A stretch of 64,000 bases of DNA from an uncultured Prevotella sp. (GTDB lineage Bacteria > Bacteroidota > Bacteroidia > Bacteroidales > Bacteroidaceae). The stretch is taken from assembly GCA_934217675.1 (NCBI GenBank), contig CAKQCV010000005.1:21263-85262 (forward strand). The letters run 5' to 3'. The notes beneath the pieces were generated by a model. It saw only the letters and a list, made by a program, of their open reading frames with translations, had not been told where the DNA came from and made no database searches. The position numbers and the translations under genes are program-made. Of the stretch, positions 56,449 to 64,000 are shown one piece after another; the first letter of the stretch is position 1, and every line of letters begins with the position of its first letter.

Positions 56449-57723
56449 ATGTCATATTTATTCACATCAGAGTCTGTTTCTGAAGGGCACCCAGATAAAG
56501 TGTCTGACCAGATATCAGACGCTTTACTCGACCAGTTCCTTGCGTATGACGATAAAGCACATTGTGCGATAGAAACATTCTGTACGACAGGACAAGTCGT
56601 TATTATGGGAGAGGTGAGATCTTCTGAATACGTAGACTTGCAGACTATTGCGAGAAAAACGATAAAGAAAATAGGATACACAAAATCTGAATACCAGTTT
56701 GACGGTGACTCTTGTGGAGTGCTTACTGCAATACATGAGCAGAGTGACGACATCAACCGTGGAGTAAGTCGCGAGGAAGACTACGACCAGGGTGCCGGTG
56801 ACCAGGGAATGATGTTCGGGTATGCTACAAACGAAACCGACAACTATATGCCAGTGTCTTTAGATTTGGCACAGTTGATAATGAGAGTACTTGCTGATAT
56901 ACGCAAGGAAGGAAAAGTCATGACTTATCTGCGTCCTGATTCTAAAAGTCAGGTCACTGTTGAATATTCTGACGACAATATTCCGCAGCGCATAGATACG
57001 ATTGTTGTGTCTACACAGCATGATGACTTTATAAAGAAAGCTGACGGTACAGATGATGACGAGGCTATGCTGGCAAAAATAAGAGAGGACGTGATAAACA
57101 TCCTCATACCGAGAGTAAAGGCAGAACTTGGCGACAAGGTACTCGCACTGTTTAACGATGATATTAAATATTTTGTAAATCCTACGGGAAAATTTGTTAT
57201 AGGTGGACCGCACGGAGATACCGGACTTACAGGAAGAAAGATTATCGTTGACACTTACGGTGGAAAAGGTGCACATGGCGGTGGTGCTTTCTCTGGTAAA
57301 GATTCAAGCAAAGTAGACCGTTCAGCAGCCTATGCTACGCGATATATAGCAAAGAATATGGTGGCAGCGGGTATAGCCGACGAGATGCTTGTGCAGGTAA
57401 GTTATGCCATCGGTGTTGCCGAGCCTGTAAGCATATATGTCAATACATACGGCAGAAGCCATGTGGACATGACCGACGGTGAAATTGCCAAGAGAATTTC
57501 AAAGCTCTTTGATCTCAGACCAAAGGCTATTGAGAAAGAGCTGAAACTACGTCAGCCTATGTATCTGGAAACAGCTGCATACGGGCATATGGGAAGAAAG
57601 TCGGAAACTGTGGAGAAAACATTTACCAGTCGCTATCATGAAACAAAAACGATGGAAGTGGAACTTTTCACCTGGGAGAAACTTGACCTTGTAGATAAAA
57701 TTAAAAAGGAATTCGGATTGTAA
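56449..57723 (+). CDS. metK: S-adenosylmethionine synthetase
   Basis: 424 aa, a little longer than the ~385-aa E. coli enzyme. Forms SAM from methionine and ATP. Motifs [30 protein letters not shown] and [19 protein letters not shown] (P-loop-like). Insertions near residues 190-205 ([20 protein letters not shown]) account for the extra length. Own promoter and a large terminator hairpin downstream. Confidence 0.97.
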   Translation: MSYLFTSESVSEGHPDKVSDQISDALLDQFLAYDDKAHCAIETFCTTGQVVIMGEVRSSEYVDLQTIARKTIKKIGYTKSEYQFDGDSCGVLTAIHEQSDDINRGVSREEDYDQGAGDQGMMFGYATNETDNYMPVSLDLAQLIMRVLADIRKEGKVMTYLRPDSKSQVTVEYSDDNIPQRIDTIVVSTQHDDFIKKADGTDDDEAMLAKIREDVINILIPRVKAELGDKVLALFNDDIKYFVNPTGKFVIGGPHGDTGLTGRKIIVDTYGGKGAHGGGAFSGKDSSKVDRSAAYATRYIAKNMVAAGIADEMLVQVSYAIGVAEPVSIYVNTYGRSHVDMTDGEIAKRISKLFDLRPKAIEKELKLRQPMYLETAAYGHMGRKSETVEKTFTSRYHETKTMEVELFTWEKLDLVDKIKKEFGL

Positions 57724-57755
57724 ACACCCACTTCGGATTATAAAAAATGTGATAA

Positions 57756-57820
57756 ATCTCGGAGCTCTCTGAGACCTCGGCAAAATGAGTGTCGGGTTCT
57801 CCGAGTCCTCCGATTTTATA
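57756..57820 (+). terminator. Large imperfect hairpin after metK
   Basis: AATCTCGGAGCTCTC...CTCGGCA pairs imperfectly with TGTCGGGTTCTCCGAG...CTCCGATT over ~25 bp, followed by TTATATTT. Confidence 0.65.
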
Positions 57821-57830
57821 TTTAAAAGAA

Positions 57831-58862
57831 ATGTTACAGACAGATTCAATAGAAGCAAAGCATAAAGCCACGCACAGCGTGCAGATGATAGAGGAACACA
57901 AGGAAGATATGCCACGCCATCCGTATCAGGTGCTGCATGAACTGCCTAAAGATGCAACACCAGCACAGCAAGACTCTGCCCTGCAGACGGTTTATAGCAG
58001 TATGCCATATAAAAAGCAAGCTGCACCGCTTGATTCAACAAGCTTGCTGAATAGATGCAACGTTAAAACGAATATAGAAAAAGTGGAACTGCCACAATAC
58101 TACAAGCAGAACTTTTTCTCTACCGACTCGTTGTGGCATCCGGAACTTAACGGAGGACGATACGGAATAGCAGGCGACCCTGTTCCATATACGATAAAGG
58201 GAGACAGCATGATTACAGCACTGTTGCTGTGCTGCTTCATAATGATGTTTGTGGCATTCTCAAAGTCAAGACTCTTCATAATGCGGCAGGCAAAATATTT
58301 CTTCAGAATACCGCGTCGCAATACTACAGGAATAACAGAAACTGCAAACGAGTTTAATTTCCAATTCTTTCTTGCTGCACAAACCTGTCTGCTGTTCTCG
58401 CTCGTGGCATTCTTCTTTGCCCAAGAGTATAATTCAGATACATTTCTCGTGTCGTCGCAATATCAGCTCATAGCAATGCTGTTTGGAGTATTCGTGGGCT
58501 ATTTTGTGGTCAAGGCACTGCTGTATACTTTTGTAAACTGGGTATTCTTCGGTTGGAGACAGAATGAGCAATGGATGAAGTCGTTTTTGTTTGTCACTTC
58601 GGTAGAAGGAGTGGTGATGTTCCCGTTCGTGGTTTCGCAAGCATACTTCGGACTTCCGGTTAAAAGCACTATGCTTTATGTCGCTGCAGTCGTCATAATG
58701 TCGCGTTTATTGTCATTATACAAATGCTTTTTAATCTTTTTCAGACAGAAAGGCATTTATCTGCAAATAATTTTGTACTTTTGCGCCCTTGAAATAATGC
58801 CATTGCTCACACTGTGCGGTGTGCTTTCGGTAATGATAAGTTATTTGAATATAAATTTTTAG
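57831..58862 (+). CDS. DUF4271-type membrane protein
   Basis: 343 aa from the ATG at 57831; the GTG at 57789 lies in the terminator hairpin and is rejected. The first ~115 residues are polar and cytoplasmic-like; then come about seven membrane segments (FIMMFVAFSKSRLF, FLAAQTCLLFSLVAFFFAQ, AMLFGVFVGYFVVKALLY and others), matching DUF4271. Commonly seen beside hemD in Bacteroidetes; the role is unknown. TACTTTTG at 58776-58783 inside its 3' end may be a promoter for hemD-rnpA-yidD. Confidence 0.8.
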   Translation: MLQTDSIEAKHKATHSVQMIEEHKEDMPRHPYQVLHELPKDATPAQQDSALQTVYSSMPYKKQAAPLDSTSLLNRCNVKTNIEKVELPQYYKQNFFSTDSLWHPELNGGRYGIAGDPVPYTIKGDSMITALLLCCFIMMFVAFSKSRLFIMRQAKYFFRIPRRNTTGITETANEFNFQFFLAAQTCLLFSLVAFFFAQEYNSDTFLVSSQYQLIAMLFGVFVGYFVVKALLYTFVNWVFFGWRQNEQWMKSFLFVTSVEGVVMFPFVVSQAYFGLPVKSTMLYVAAVVIMSRLLSLYKCFLIFFRQKGIYLQIILYFCALEIMPLLTLCGVLSVMISYLNINF

Positions 58863-58869
58863 GGCAAAG

Positions 58870-59622
58870 ATGATTAAGAAAATATTAGTTTCTCAACCCA
58901 AACCTACAAGCGAAAAATCACCTTATTACACAATCGCAGAGGATTTCGGAGTGGAGTTTGTATTCAGACCGTTTATAAAGGTAGAGGGACTCTCTTCTAA
59001 AGAATTCCGCCAGCAGAAAATAAGTATAACAAGCTTTACTGCTGTTGTGTTCACTTCTCGCCACGCTATCGACAACTTCTTCAAGATAGCAAAGGAAATG
59101 AGGTTTGAGATTCCAGACACAATGAAATATTTTTGTGTTACAGAGACTATTTCTCTGTATATTCAGAAATATGTGCAATATCGCAAACGCAAGGTCTTCT
59201 TTGGAAGCACAGGAAAAATTGACGACCTTGTTCCACTTATGATCAAGCATAAGACGGAGAAATATCTTGTTCCGCTGAGCGACGTGCATGACGACAGCGT
59301 GAAGAAAATGCTTGATGCCAAAGGGTTGCAACACTCGGAGTGTGTGATGTATCGTACTGTATGTAATGATTTGACACCAGAGGAAATAAAGAATTTTGAC
59401 TATGACATGTGTGTGTTCTTTAGTCCATCAGGAGTAAGCGCATATAAAAAAGCGTTCCCTAATGGTGTGGAACCACCTATGAAGGTTGCCACTTTCGGAC
59501 CGTCTACAGCCAAGGCTGCTCATGATGCCGGACTTGACGTGCTCGTTGAGGCTCCAACAGAAAAATATCCTTCGATGACAAGTGCGCTACGTCGCTTCCT
59601 CATTGATCAGGAAGAAGATTGA
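58870..59622 (+). CDS. hemD: Uroporphyrinogen-III synthase
   Basis: 250 aa. Closes and inverts ring D of the tetrapyrrole precursor. Sequence is divergent, as usual for HemD, but the pattern KKILVSQPKPTSEKSPYYTIAEDFG, VVFTSRHAIDNFF, CVMYRTVCNDLTPEEI, FFSPSGVSAYKKAF and ATFGPSTAKAAHDAG is typical. No other heme genes in the window, so it may instead serve corrinoid or salvage pathways. 7 bp after DUF4271; rnpA starts 4 bp after its stop. Confidence 0.88.
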   Translation: MIKKILVSQPKPTSEKSPYYTIAEDFGVEFVFRPFIKVEGLSSKEFRQQKISITSFTAVVFTSRHAIDNFFKIAKEMRFEIPDTMKYFCVTETISLYIQKYVQYRKRKVFFGSTGKIDDLVPLMIKHKTEKYLVPLSDVHDDSVKKMLDAKGLQHSECVMYRTVCNDLTPEEIKNFDYDMCVFFSPSGVSAYKKAFPNGVEPPMKVATFGPSTAKAAHDAGLDVLVEAPTEKYPSMTSALRRFLIDQEED

Positions 59623-59626
59623 TTGT

Positions 59627-60079
59627 ATGGAATCAGAGAATAGAAACACTTTATGCAAGAATGAACGGCTGCATGGCAGAAATGCCGTGGATAGGCTGTT
59701 TAAAAAAGCAGGAAGCCACTCTATGGTGGCTTTCCCGCTGAGGGTGGTCTATATTCTGACGGAAAAAGAAAATACTGACGATGCAAGCGTGAAAATGCTT
59801 GTCAGTGTGCCGAAAAGGCATTTTAAAAGGGCTGTGAAACGAAACAGAGTGAAAAGACAGGTGAGAGAGGCTTACAGAAAAAATAAGCATGACTTGCTGA
59901 AAAATGTAGACTCTATGAAAAATAGGCTCCTTTCGCTTGCTTTTATCTGGCTTGATGATAATCTTCATTCATCAAAGGACGTAGAGAAAAAAGTTGAAAA
60001 ACTTTTGGTTAGGGTAGGGGAGAAGGTATCTGCTGAAAATGAAAACAGAAAAACTGGTGTGCATACGGAAGCTGATTAG
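59627..60079 (+). CDS. rnpA: Ribonuclease P protein component
   Basis: 150 aa from the ATG at 59627; the longer frame from 59582 overlaps hemD and is rejected. Binds RNase P RNA for tRNA 5'-end maturation. Strongly basic; RNP signature [22 protein letters not shown] at about residues 64-85. N-terminal [17 protein letters not shown] is typical of Bacteroidetes. Overlaps yidD by 41 bp, the common rnpA-yidD arrangement; rpmH is not here. Confidence 0.94.
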   Translation: MESENRNTLCKNERLHGRNAVDRLFKKAGSHSMVAFPLRVVYILTEKENTDDASVKMLVSVPKRHFKRAVKRNRVKRQVREAYRKNKHDLLKNVDSMKNRLLSLAFIWLDDNLHSSKDVEKKVEKLLVRVGEKVSAENENRKTGVHTEAD

Positions 60080-60317
60080 TAAAACTTGGCATACAGTTTC
60101 AAATGTAATGTCGTGGTTATTATGCTTGCCTATAGTTTTTTATCAAACATGTATTTCTCCGTTTACACCGCCGTCGTGCCGGTTTACCCCAACATGCTCT
60201 GAATATGCAAAACAAGCAATAAAAAAGCATGGACCGATAAAGGGATTGTATTTGGCAATAAGAAGATTGCTTAGATGTCATCCTTGGGGAGGCAGTGGAT
60301 ATGACCCTGTGCCATAA
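60039..60317 (+). CDS. yidD: Membrane protein insertion efficiency factor YidD
   Basis: 92 aa. Conserved core [57 protein letters not shown] with three conserved Cys. Assists YidC-dependent membrane insertion. Starts inside rnpA (41-bp overlap), implying translational coupling. Confidence 0.95.
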   Translation: MKTEKLVCIRKLISKTWHTVSNVMSWLLCLPIVFYQTCISPFTPPSCRFTPTCSEYAKQAIKKHGPIKGLYLAIRRLLRCHPWGGSGYDPVP

Positions 60318-60389
60318 TATTACAAGTGCAAGACGTAAACTTGCTAAACTAAAAAAGACATATCTGAAAAAACAATAAACAACAACAAT

Positions 60390-61688
60390 ATGGAAAAGAA
60401 CTTTGTTGAAGAACTTAAATGGCGTGGTATGCTGGCACAGATAATGCCAGGCGCAGAGGAGTTGTTGCAAAAAGAAATGGTAACAGCATATCTCGGTACC
60501 GACCCTACTGCTGATTCGTTGCATATCGGGCATCTTTGCGGTATTATGATGTTGCGTCATCTTCAGCGTTGTGGACACAAGCCTATTATACTTGTGGGAG
60601 GAGCAACGGGAATGATTGGCGACCCATCAGGAAAAAGCCAAGAGCGCAATTTGCTTGACGACAAAACTCTATACCACAATCAGGAGGCTATAAAGAAACA
60701 AGTAAGCAAATTCCTCGATTTTGAAGGCTCTGAGCCTAATAAAGCGGAGATGGTGAATAACTATGACTGGATGAAAAATTTCACTTTCCTTGATTTTGCT
60801 CGTGAGATAGGAAAACATATCACCGTGAACTATATGATGGCTAAGGAGAGCGTGCAGCAGAGACTGAATGGAACTGCGCGTGACGGTCTTTCTTTTACTG
60901 AGTTTACATATCAGTTGCTTCAAGGATACGATTTCCTTTATCTATATCAGCATTACAACTGCAAAATGCAGCTCGGAGGTAATGATCAGTGGGGAAATAT
61001 GACAACGGGAACTGAGCTTATTCGCCGCACATTAGGAAATGATGTTGAAACTTATGCCTTGACTTGTCCGCTTATAACAAAGGCTGACGGCAAGAAATTC
61101 GGAAAAACTGAAAGTGGAAATATATGGCTCGATCCAAAACGCACTTCTCCATATAAGTTCTATCAGTTTTGGCTAAATGTTAGCGACGACGATGCTGAAA
61201 GATATATAAAAATATTCACAAGTCTCGATAAAGAAACTATTGATGCTCTCGTTGAGGAGCATAAACAAGATCCTGGCAGAAGAATACTGCAGAAGAGATT
61301 GGCAGAGGAAACAACTGTTATGGTTCACTCTCGTGAGGCTCTTGATGCTGCTATTGAGGCTTCAAACATATTGTTTGGAAAATCTACAAAAGATAGCTTG
61401 CTAAAACTCGACGAGCAGACATTCCTTGATATCTTTGAAGGTGTGCCACAGTTTGAAGTCAGTAAGGATGTTCTCGGACAGCCAGCTGTCGAAATATTTA
61501 CTCAGGCTGCACCTGTCTTTGCAAGTAAGGGTGAGATGAGAAAGTTGGTTCAAGGTGGTGGCGTTTCTCTAAATAAGGAGAAATTAGCAGCTTTTGACCG
61601 TGAAATAACATCAGAGGATCTTATAGATGGTAAGTATCTGCTTATGCAGCGTGGAAAGAAAAATTATTTCTTGCTGACGGTGAAATAA
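60390..61688 (+). CDS. tyrS: Tyrosyl-tRNA synthetase
   Basis: 432 aa. Class I synthetase: HIGH-type SLHIGHLCG (~residue 45), KMSKS-type KKFGKTESG, tyrosine pocket [25 protein letters not shown]-terminal S4 RNA-binding domain from about residue 365. 73 bp after yidD with no clear promoter between, so at least partly cotranscribed. Terminator follows. Confidence 0.97.
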   Translation: MEKNFVEELKWRGMLAQIMPGAEELLQKEMVTAYLGTDPTADSLHIGHLCGIMMLRHLQRCGHKPIILVGGATGMIGDPSGKSQERNLLDDKTLYHNQEAIKKQVSKFLDFEGSEPNKAEMVNNYDWMKNFTFLDFAREIGKHITVNYMMAKESVQQRLNGTARDGLSFTEFTYQLLQGYDFLYLYQHYNCKMQLGGNDQWGNMTTGTELIRRTLGNDVETYALTCPLITKADGKKFGKTESGNIWLDPKRTSPYKFYQFWLNVSDDDAERYIKIFTSLDKETIDALVEEHKQDPGRRILQKRLAEETTVMVHSREALDAAIEASNILFGKSTKDSLLKLDEQTFLDIFEGVPQFEVSKDVLGQPAVEIFTQAAPVFASKGEMRKLVQGGGVSLNKEKLAAFDREITSEDLIDGKYLLMQRGKKNYFLLTVK

Positions 61689-61722
61689 CTGTTTGGAATT
61701 AATTTTATTAAGAATAAAGGGG

Positions 61723-61767
61723 AAAGGCAACAACCTAACAATATATTTGTGGGTTGTTGCCTTTTCT
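61723..61767 (+). terminator. tyrS terminator
   Basis: 13-bp stem AAAGGCAACAACC (61723-61735) with GGTTGTTGCCTTT (61752-61764), then TCTTC. Also usable by the convergent small protein gene. Confidence 0.85.
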
Positions 61768-61831
61768 TCATCTATTAATAACTTATTCTTGTTTGGGCGA
61801 ATATTTATAGCCTATCTCTGTCGCATTTCTC

Positions 61832-62323
61832 TTACCTTTCCCATTTCCATTTTTTGTCGCCTTTCTTGTGTTTCGGTGGCTTATTGTCAAATCGCTTGTC
61901 GTGTGGAGGAGGAGTACCGAATCTTCTGCCTGCATCTTCTTTGCCGAAATGTTTGTGTCCTCTTTGTTTGGGATATTTATTGTATATGTAGTGAATGTAA
62001 CCAGCTTCGTTCCAACCGATGGGGCTGTAGAAATAACTTGAAGCCTTGTATCTTTTCCATTGAGAATCAGACAACATTTTTCTAAGTTTCTTGTTGCGGT
62101 GTTTCCATCCGTCAGCTTTAATATCGCGATAACTGTTGATACCATTCAGATAGTTCAGGTTTATTTGGAGAATTCCATTACGCTGAGAATTGCTTAATCC
62201 AAGTTCTGTAATCATCTTGTCGGTGATGAAACTTGCTTCTATATTTATGTTAGCAAGTTTCTGTGCTGATGCCGAAGATGCTATCATTAACGCTGCCATT
62301 ATAGATAATATAGTCCTTTTCAT
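61832..62323 (-). CDS. Small secreted basic protein, Spy-like layout
   Basis: 163 aa. Signal peptide MKRTILSIMAALMIASSASAQ. The mature N-terminal half is helical (ITDKMITELGLSNSQRNGILQIN ... LRKMLSDSQWKRYKAS), in a layout like Spy/CpxP-type periplasmic proteins. The C-terminal ~45 residues are rich in Lys, His, Gly and Pro (GHKHFGKEDAGRR, PPKHKKGDKKWKW), possibly metal or polyanion binding. TATCTTTG at 62410-62417 (minus) gives a leader of ~80 nt. Function unknown. Confidence 0.75.
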   Translation of the reverse strand: MKRTILSIMAALMIASSASAQKLANINIEASFITDKMITELGLSNSQRNGILQINLNYLNGINSYRDIKADGWKHRNKKLRKMLSDSQWKRYKASSYFYSPIGWNEAGYIHYIYNKYPKQRGHKHFGKEDAGRRFGTPPPHDKRFDNKPPKHKKGDKKWKWER

Positions 62324-62523
62324 AATTCAAAGTATTTAGCAGTTAATATTACGTTTAATTATTCTCTCTGTTCTTTGTTTTTTAAGCCTGTATTTGACTT
62401 TTGATGTTGCAAAGATAGTGGCATTTCTAAAAACATAAAAGGGAAAAACTATAAACATATATATGGTTTTCCCTATATTTACGTGGAAAATATATAACTT
62501 ATCTCTCTTTTGTTTCATAAAAA

Positions 62524-62555
62524 TTTGGTTATAGCATAAAAAAGCATTACCTTTG
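62524..62555 (+). promoter_or_regulatory. tRNA-Gln promoter
   Basis: TTTG (62524-62527), 20-bp spacer, TACCTTTG (62548-62555), ~50 bp before the mature tRNA. Confidence 0.8.
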
Positions 62556-62604
62556 CAAAGCTTTAATACAATAAGTATGAGGATAGAGTTCCTCTGTTAA
62601 GTTT

Positions 62605-62675
62605 TGTCCTATGGTGTAATGGTAGCACTACAGTTTTTGGTTCTGTCAGTGGTGGTTCGAGTCCGCCTGGGACAA
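62605..62675 (+). tRNA. tRNA-Gln (anticodon UUG)
   Basis: 71 nt folding as a cloverleaf: acceptor TGTCCTA with TGGGACA (one G-T pair), discriminator A; D stem GTG/CAC; anticodon stem ACAGT/TCTGT (T-T at the loop end), loop TTTTGGT with anticodon TTG at 62637-62639; T arm GGTGG-TTCGAGT-CCGCC. CCA is not encoded. Own promoter and terminator, so a single-tRNA transcript. Confidence 0.95.
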
Positions 62676-62679
62676 CGAA

Positions 62680-62716
62680 AACGTCGAACGGAGTGATTTC
62701 GGTCGGCGTTTTTTTT
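62680..62716 (+). terminator. tRNA-Gln terminator
   Basis: AACGTCGAACG (62680-62690) pairs with CGGTCGGCGTT (62700-62710), two mismatches, then a run of T to 62716. Confidence 0.85.
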
Positions 62717-62893
62717 ATTATCAATATATTTATGTGACAATAAATATATGTATCTCAGATGGAAATTTTATTTTTATTGATATATATAAAGGGGATATGA
62801 TACATTGAAAACTTGTTCTTTATATGTAGATTTTGGGAAATGTGTGTAAGTATTAATGTAATATATAATTTGCACAATTAGAGTATATATAAT

Positions 62894-62955
62894 AAAAAAG
62901 GGGCTCCGCTGAGTCCCAATCTTTGTTAACCTTAAATCTAATACTATGAAAAACA
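62894..62955 (-). ncRNA. Probable ~60-nt small RNA
   Basis: On the minus strand a complete promoter (62961-62991) is followed at ~62955 by a short gene-less transcript region (starting near GTGTTTTTCATAG, containing ATTAGATTTAAGGTTAAC) and then a terminator hairpin GGGACTC-AGCG-GAGCCCC with six T (62894-62917). No ORF fits. I recall a Bacteroidales-restricted RNA family (Bacteroidales-1) defined by such a promoter and terminator, but I cannot verify membership. The 5' end is estimated, not mapped. Confidence 0.7.
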
Positions 62956-62960
62956 CGATG

Positions 62961-62991
62961 CAAAGTTATGAAGATTTTGTAATGTTGCAAA
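62961..62991 (-). promoter_or_regulatory. Small-RNA promoter
   Basis: Minus strand TTTG (62988-62991), 19-bp spacer, TAACTTTG (62961-62968). Confidence 0.8.
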
Positions 62992-63196
62992 AGTAAAATA
63001 CTTGTTTTTGCTTTTTTGTGAGTGAATATTGATATACGTCAACGTTTTTGTGTTCGTAAACAGCGTGTTTTATCATTGTTTTGTGGTATTTTTGCACATG
63101 ATACATAGATGAGTTATGTAGATAATTACATATAGTAAAAATTCTAAAATATATAATATGAAGGAAATGGATTTTATTAATGAAAGTAAGAACCCG

Positions 63197-63679
63197 ATGA
63201 AGAAATATATACTGTTTGTTTGTCTTGGCAATATTTGTCGTTCGCCAGCTGCAGAGGGAATTATGAAACAGATGGTGTATGATGATGCAGAGCTGAGAGG
63301 AGACATTGTTGTTGATTCTGCAGGAATTGGTAATTGGCATGTTGGACAGCTGCCAGATAAGCGCATGCGAGAACATGCTGCAGCACGAGGATATAATTTG
63401 ACAAGCAGGGCAAGACAGATTTGTACAGAAGACTTTGACCGCTTTGATTATATTTTCGCCATGGATGAGCAAAATATATTGGATTTAAACAAATTGGCAA
63501 GAAATAATAGAGACAGAGAAAAAATTAATAATATTGCTGATTATATAACTGTCCATACTGAATATTCTTTTGTTCCTGATCCGTATTATGGTTCAGGTAA
63601 AGATTTTGATATTGCTCTCGATTTGATAGAAGATGCATGCTGTGGTATTATGAAAAAGTTAAAGGAAAGTATTTTTTAG
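63197..63679 (+). CDS. Low-molecular-weight protein tyrosine phosphatase
   Basis: 160 aa from the ATG at 63197, matching family length and start (MKKYILFVCLGNICRSPAAEG); ATGs at 63158 and 63167 would add 13 or 10 polar residues and cannot be excluded. P-loop C9-x5-R15-S16; general acid Asp in VPDPYYG near residue 130. Dephosphorylates tyrosine residues or acts on arginine phosphate in relatives; often linked to polysaccharide kinase control, but no kinase gene is in the window. Confidence 0.93.
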   Translation: MKKYILFVCLGNICRSPAAEGIMKQMVYDDAELRGDIVVDSAGIGNWHVGQLPDKRMREHAAARGYNLTSRARQICTEDFDRFDYIFAMDEQNILDLNKLARNNRDREKINNIADYITVHTEYSFVPDPYYGSGKDFDIALDLIEDACCGIMKKLKESIF

Positions 63680-64000
63680 TGGTTGATTTAAACTGTACAA
63701 CTGATATTATGTGTTTGTCTTATGTTTCATTATGTGAAACATAGATATGGATTTTGCCATTCATAAAAGAGATAGTTTATTATAATTATTAGTATATACT
63801 TGTAAGTTTTATGGAAACCAAGCGTGAAAAATGTAATTGTTTTATGTGTAGACTTGATATATATCAAATAAAATAAACTTTATGCTAAAAAACATATCCT
63901 TTTATTGTGTGCGAGCACAAAAAAGTATACCTTTGCAACGTGTTCGGGAGAATACATTTTTCATAGGTTAGTAGTTTGATAGATTTAAGGTAAAGATTAT
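63680..64000. other. Intergenic end of the window
   Basis: 321 bp without a gene. A 9-bp-stem hairpin TATGTTTCA/TGAAACATA (63721-63743) without T-run follows the phosphatase. TACCTTTG at 63928-63935 with a weak TTG 20 bp upstream probably starts a gene beyond the window. Confidence 0.55.

Larger units (their letters stand above)
62676..63196. other. Intergenic region between tRNA-Gln and the phosphatase
   Basis: About 520 bp holding the tRNA terminator, an AT-rich stretch with no gene (62717-62893), the small RNA (62894-62955), its promoter, and a plus -7 box TATTTTTG (63087-63094) for the phosphatase. Confidence 0.65.

Noticed and set aside
59582..59626. Upstream start for rnpA
   Set aside because: It would overlap hemD by 41 bp from a non-ATG codon; the ATG at 59627 is 4 bp after the hemD stop and gives the normal family start.
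62943..62996. 16-codon plus-strand peptide beginning MKNTMQSYEDF
   Set aside because: The same DNA carries a complete minus-strand promoter for the small RNA, which explains it better.
63721..63743. Terminator after the phosphatase gene
   Set aside because: The 9-bp hairpin lacks a following T-run, so it is recorded only as a hairpin of unclear role.

Overview
The window looks like a chromosomal segment from a Bacteroidales bacterium, most likely Prevotellaceae. The evidence is the TTTG / TAnnTTTG promoter type (-33/-7 boxes 19-20 bp apart, seen intact at nine sites), a BspA-type leucine-rich surface protein, exported proteins with a Prevotella-like C-terminal tag, DUF6242/DUF6089/DUF4271 genes, the long form of IspG, and AT-rich leaders without strong Shine-Dalgarno sequences. 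I see no prophage, insertion sequence or CRISPR array; the content is mostly housekeeping.

Left part (1-31 kb): a truncated FKBP isomerase; a sirtuin plus OPT transporter pair; two large exported proteins, one of them BspA-like; a TPR signalling protein; pckA; upp; and a lipoprotein gene whose signal peptide is split by a one-base frameshift in a poly-T tract. A compact envelope cluster follows: DUF6089, uppS, bamA, three tandem Skp/OmpH-like chaperones, murI. Then come an extended RluA-type pseudouridine synthase, a rubrerythrin, a tyrosine-rich lipoprotein, a beta-propeller-like exported protein and a UPF1-like helicase.

Middle (31-46.6 kb): an M16 peptidase, then a long run of plus-strand genes (mutS, GNAT, rpoN, PAP2-like, purE, ispG, GH3-like, Ig-like lipoprotein, DUF3108).

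The most interesting site is the 616-bp gap at 46.63-47.24 kb. It holds two perfect and several near-perfect DnaA boxes in AT-rich DNA. Strand composition flips there: plus-strand codon third positions are A/C-rich to the left and G/T-rich to the right. I interpret it as the chromosomal replication origin.

Right part (47.2-64 kb): nadA; four glycosyltransferases; an exported protein; an SDR dehydrogenase; metK; DUF4271; hemD-rnpA-yidD-tyrS; a small secreted basic protein; tRNA-Gln; a probable ~60-nt small RNA with perfect promoter and terminator; and a low-molecular-weight tyrosine phosphatase.

Intergenic DNA is rich in hairpins and repeats: a 37-bp nearly perfect inverted repeat overlapping a 36-codon ORF, five tandem 22-bp units, a 51-bp element present twice in opposite orientation, and TGAGGGATG hairpins on both sides of the nadA-glycosyltransferase block. 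I found no convincing new multi-gene system. The origin, the small RNA and the repeat structures are the observations most worth following.
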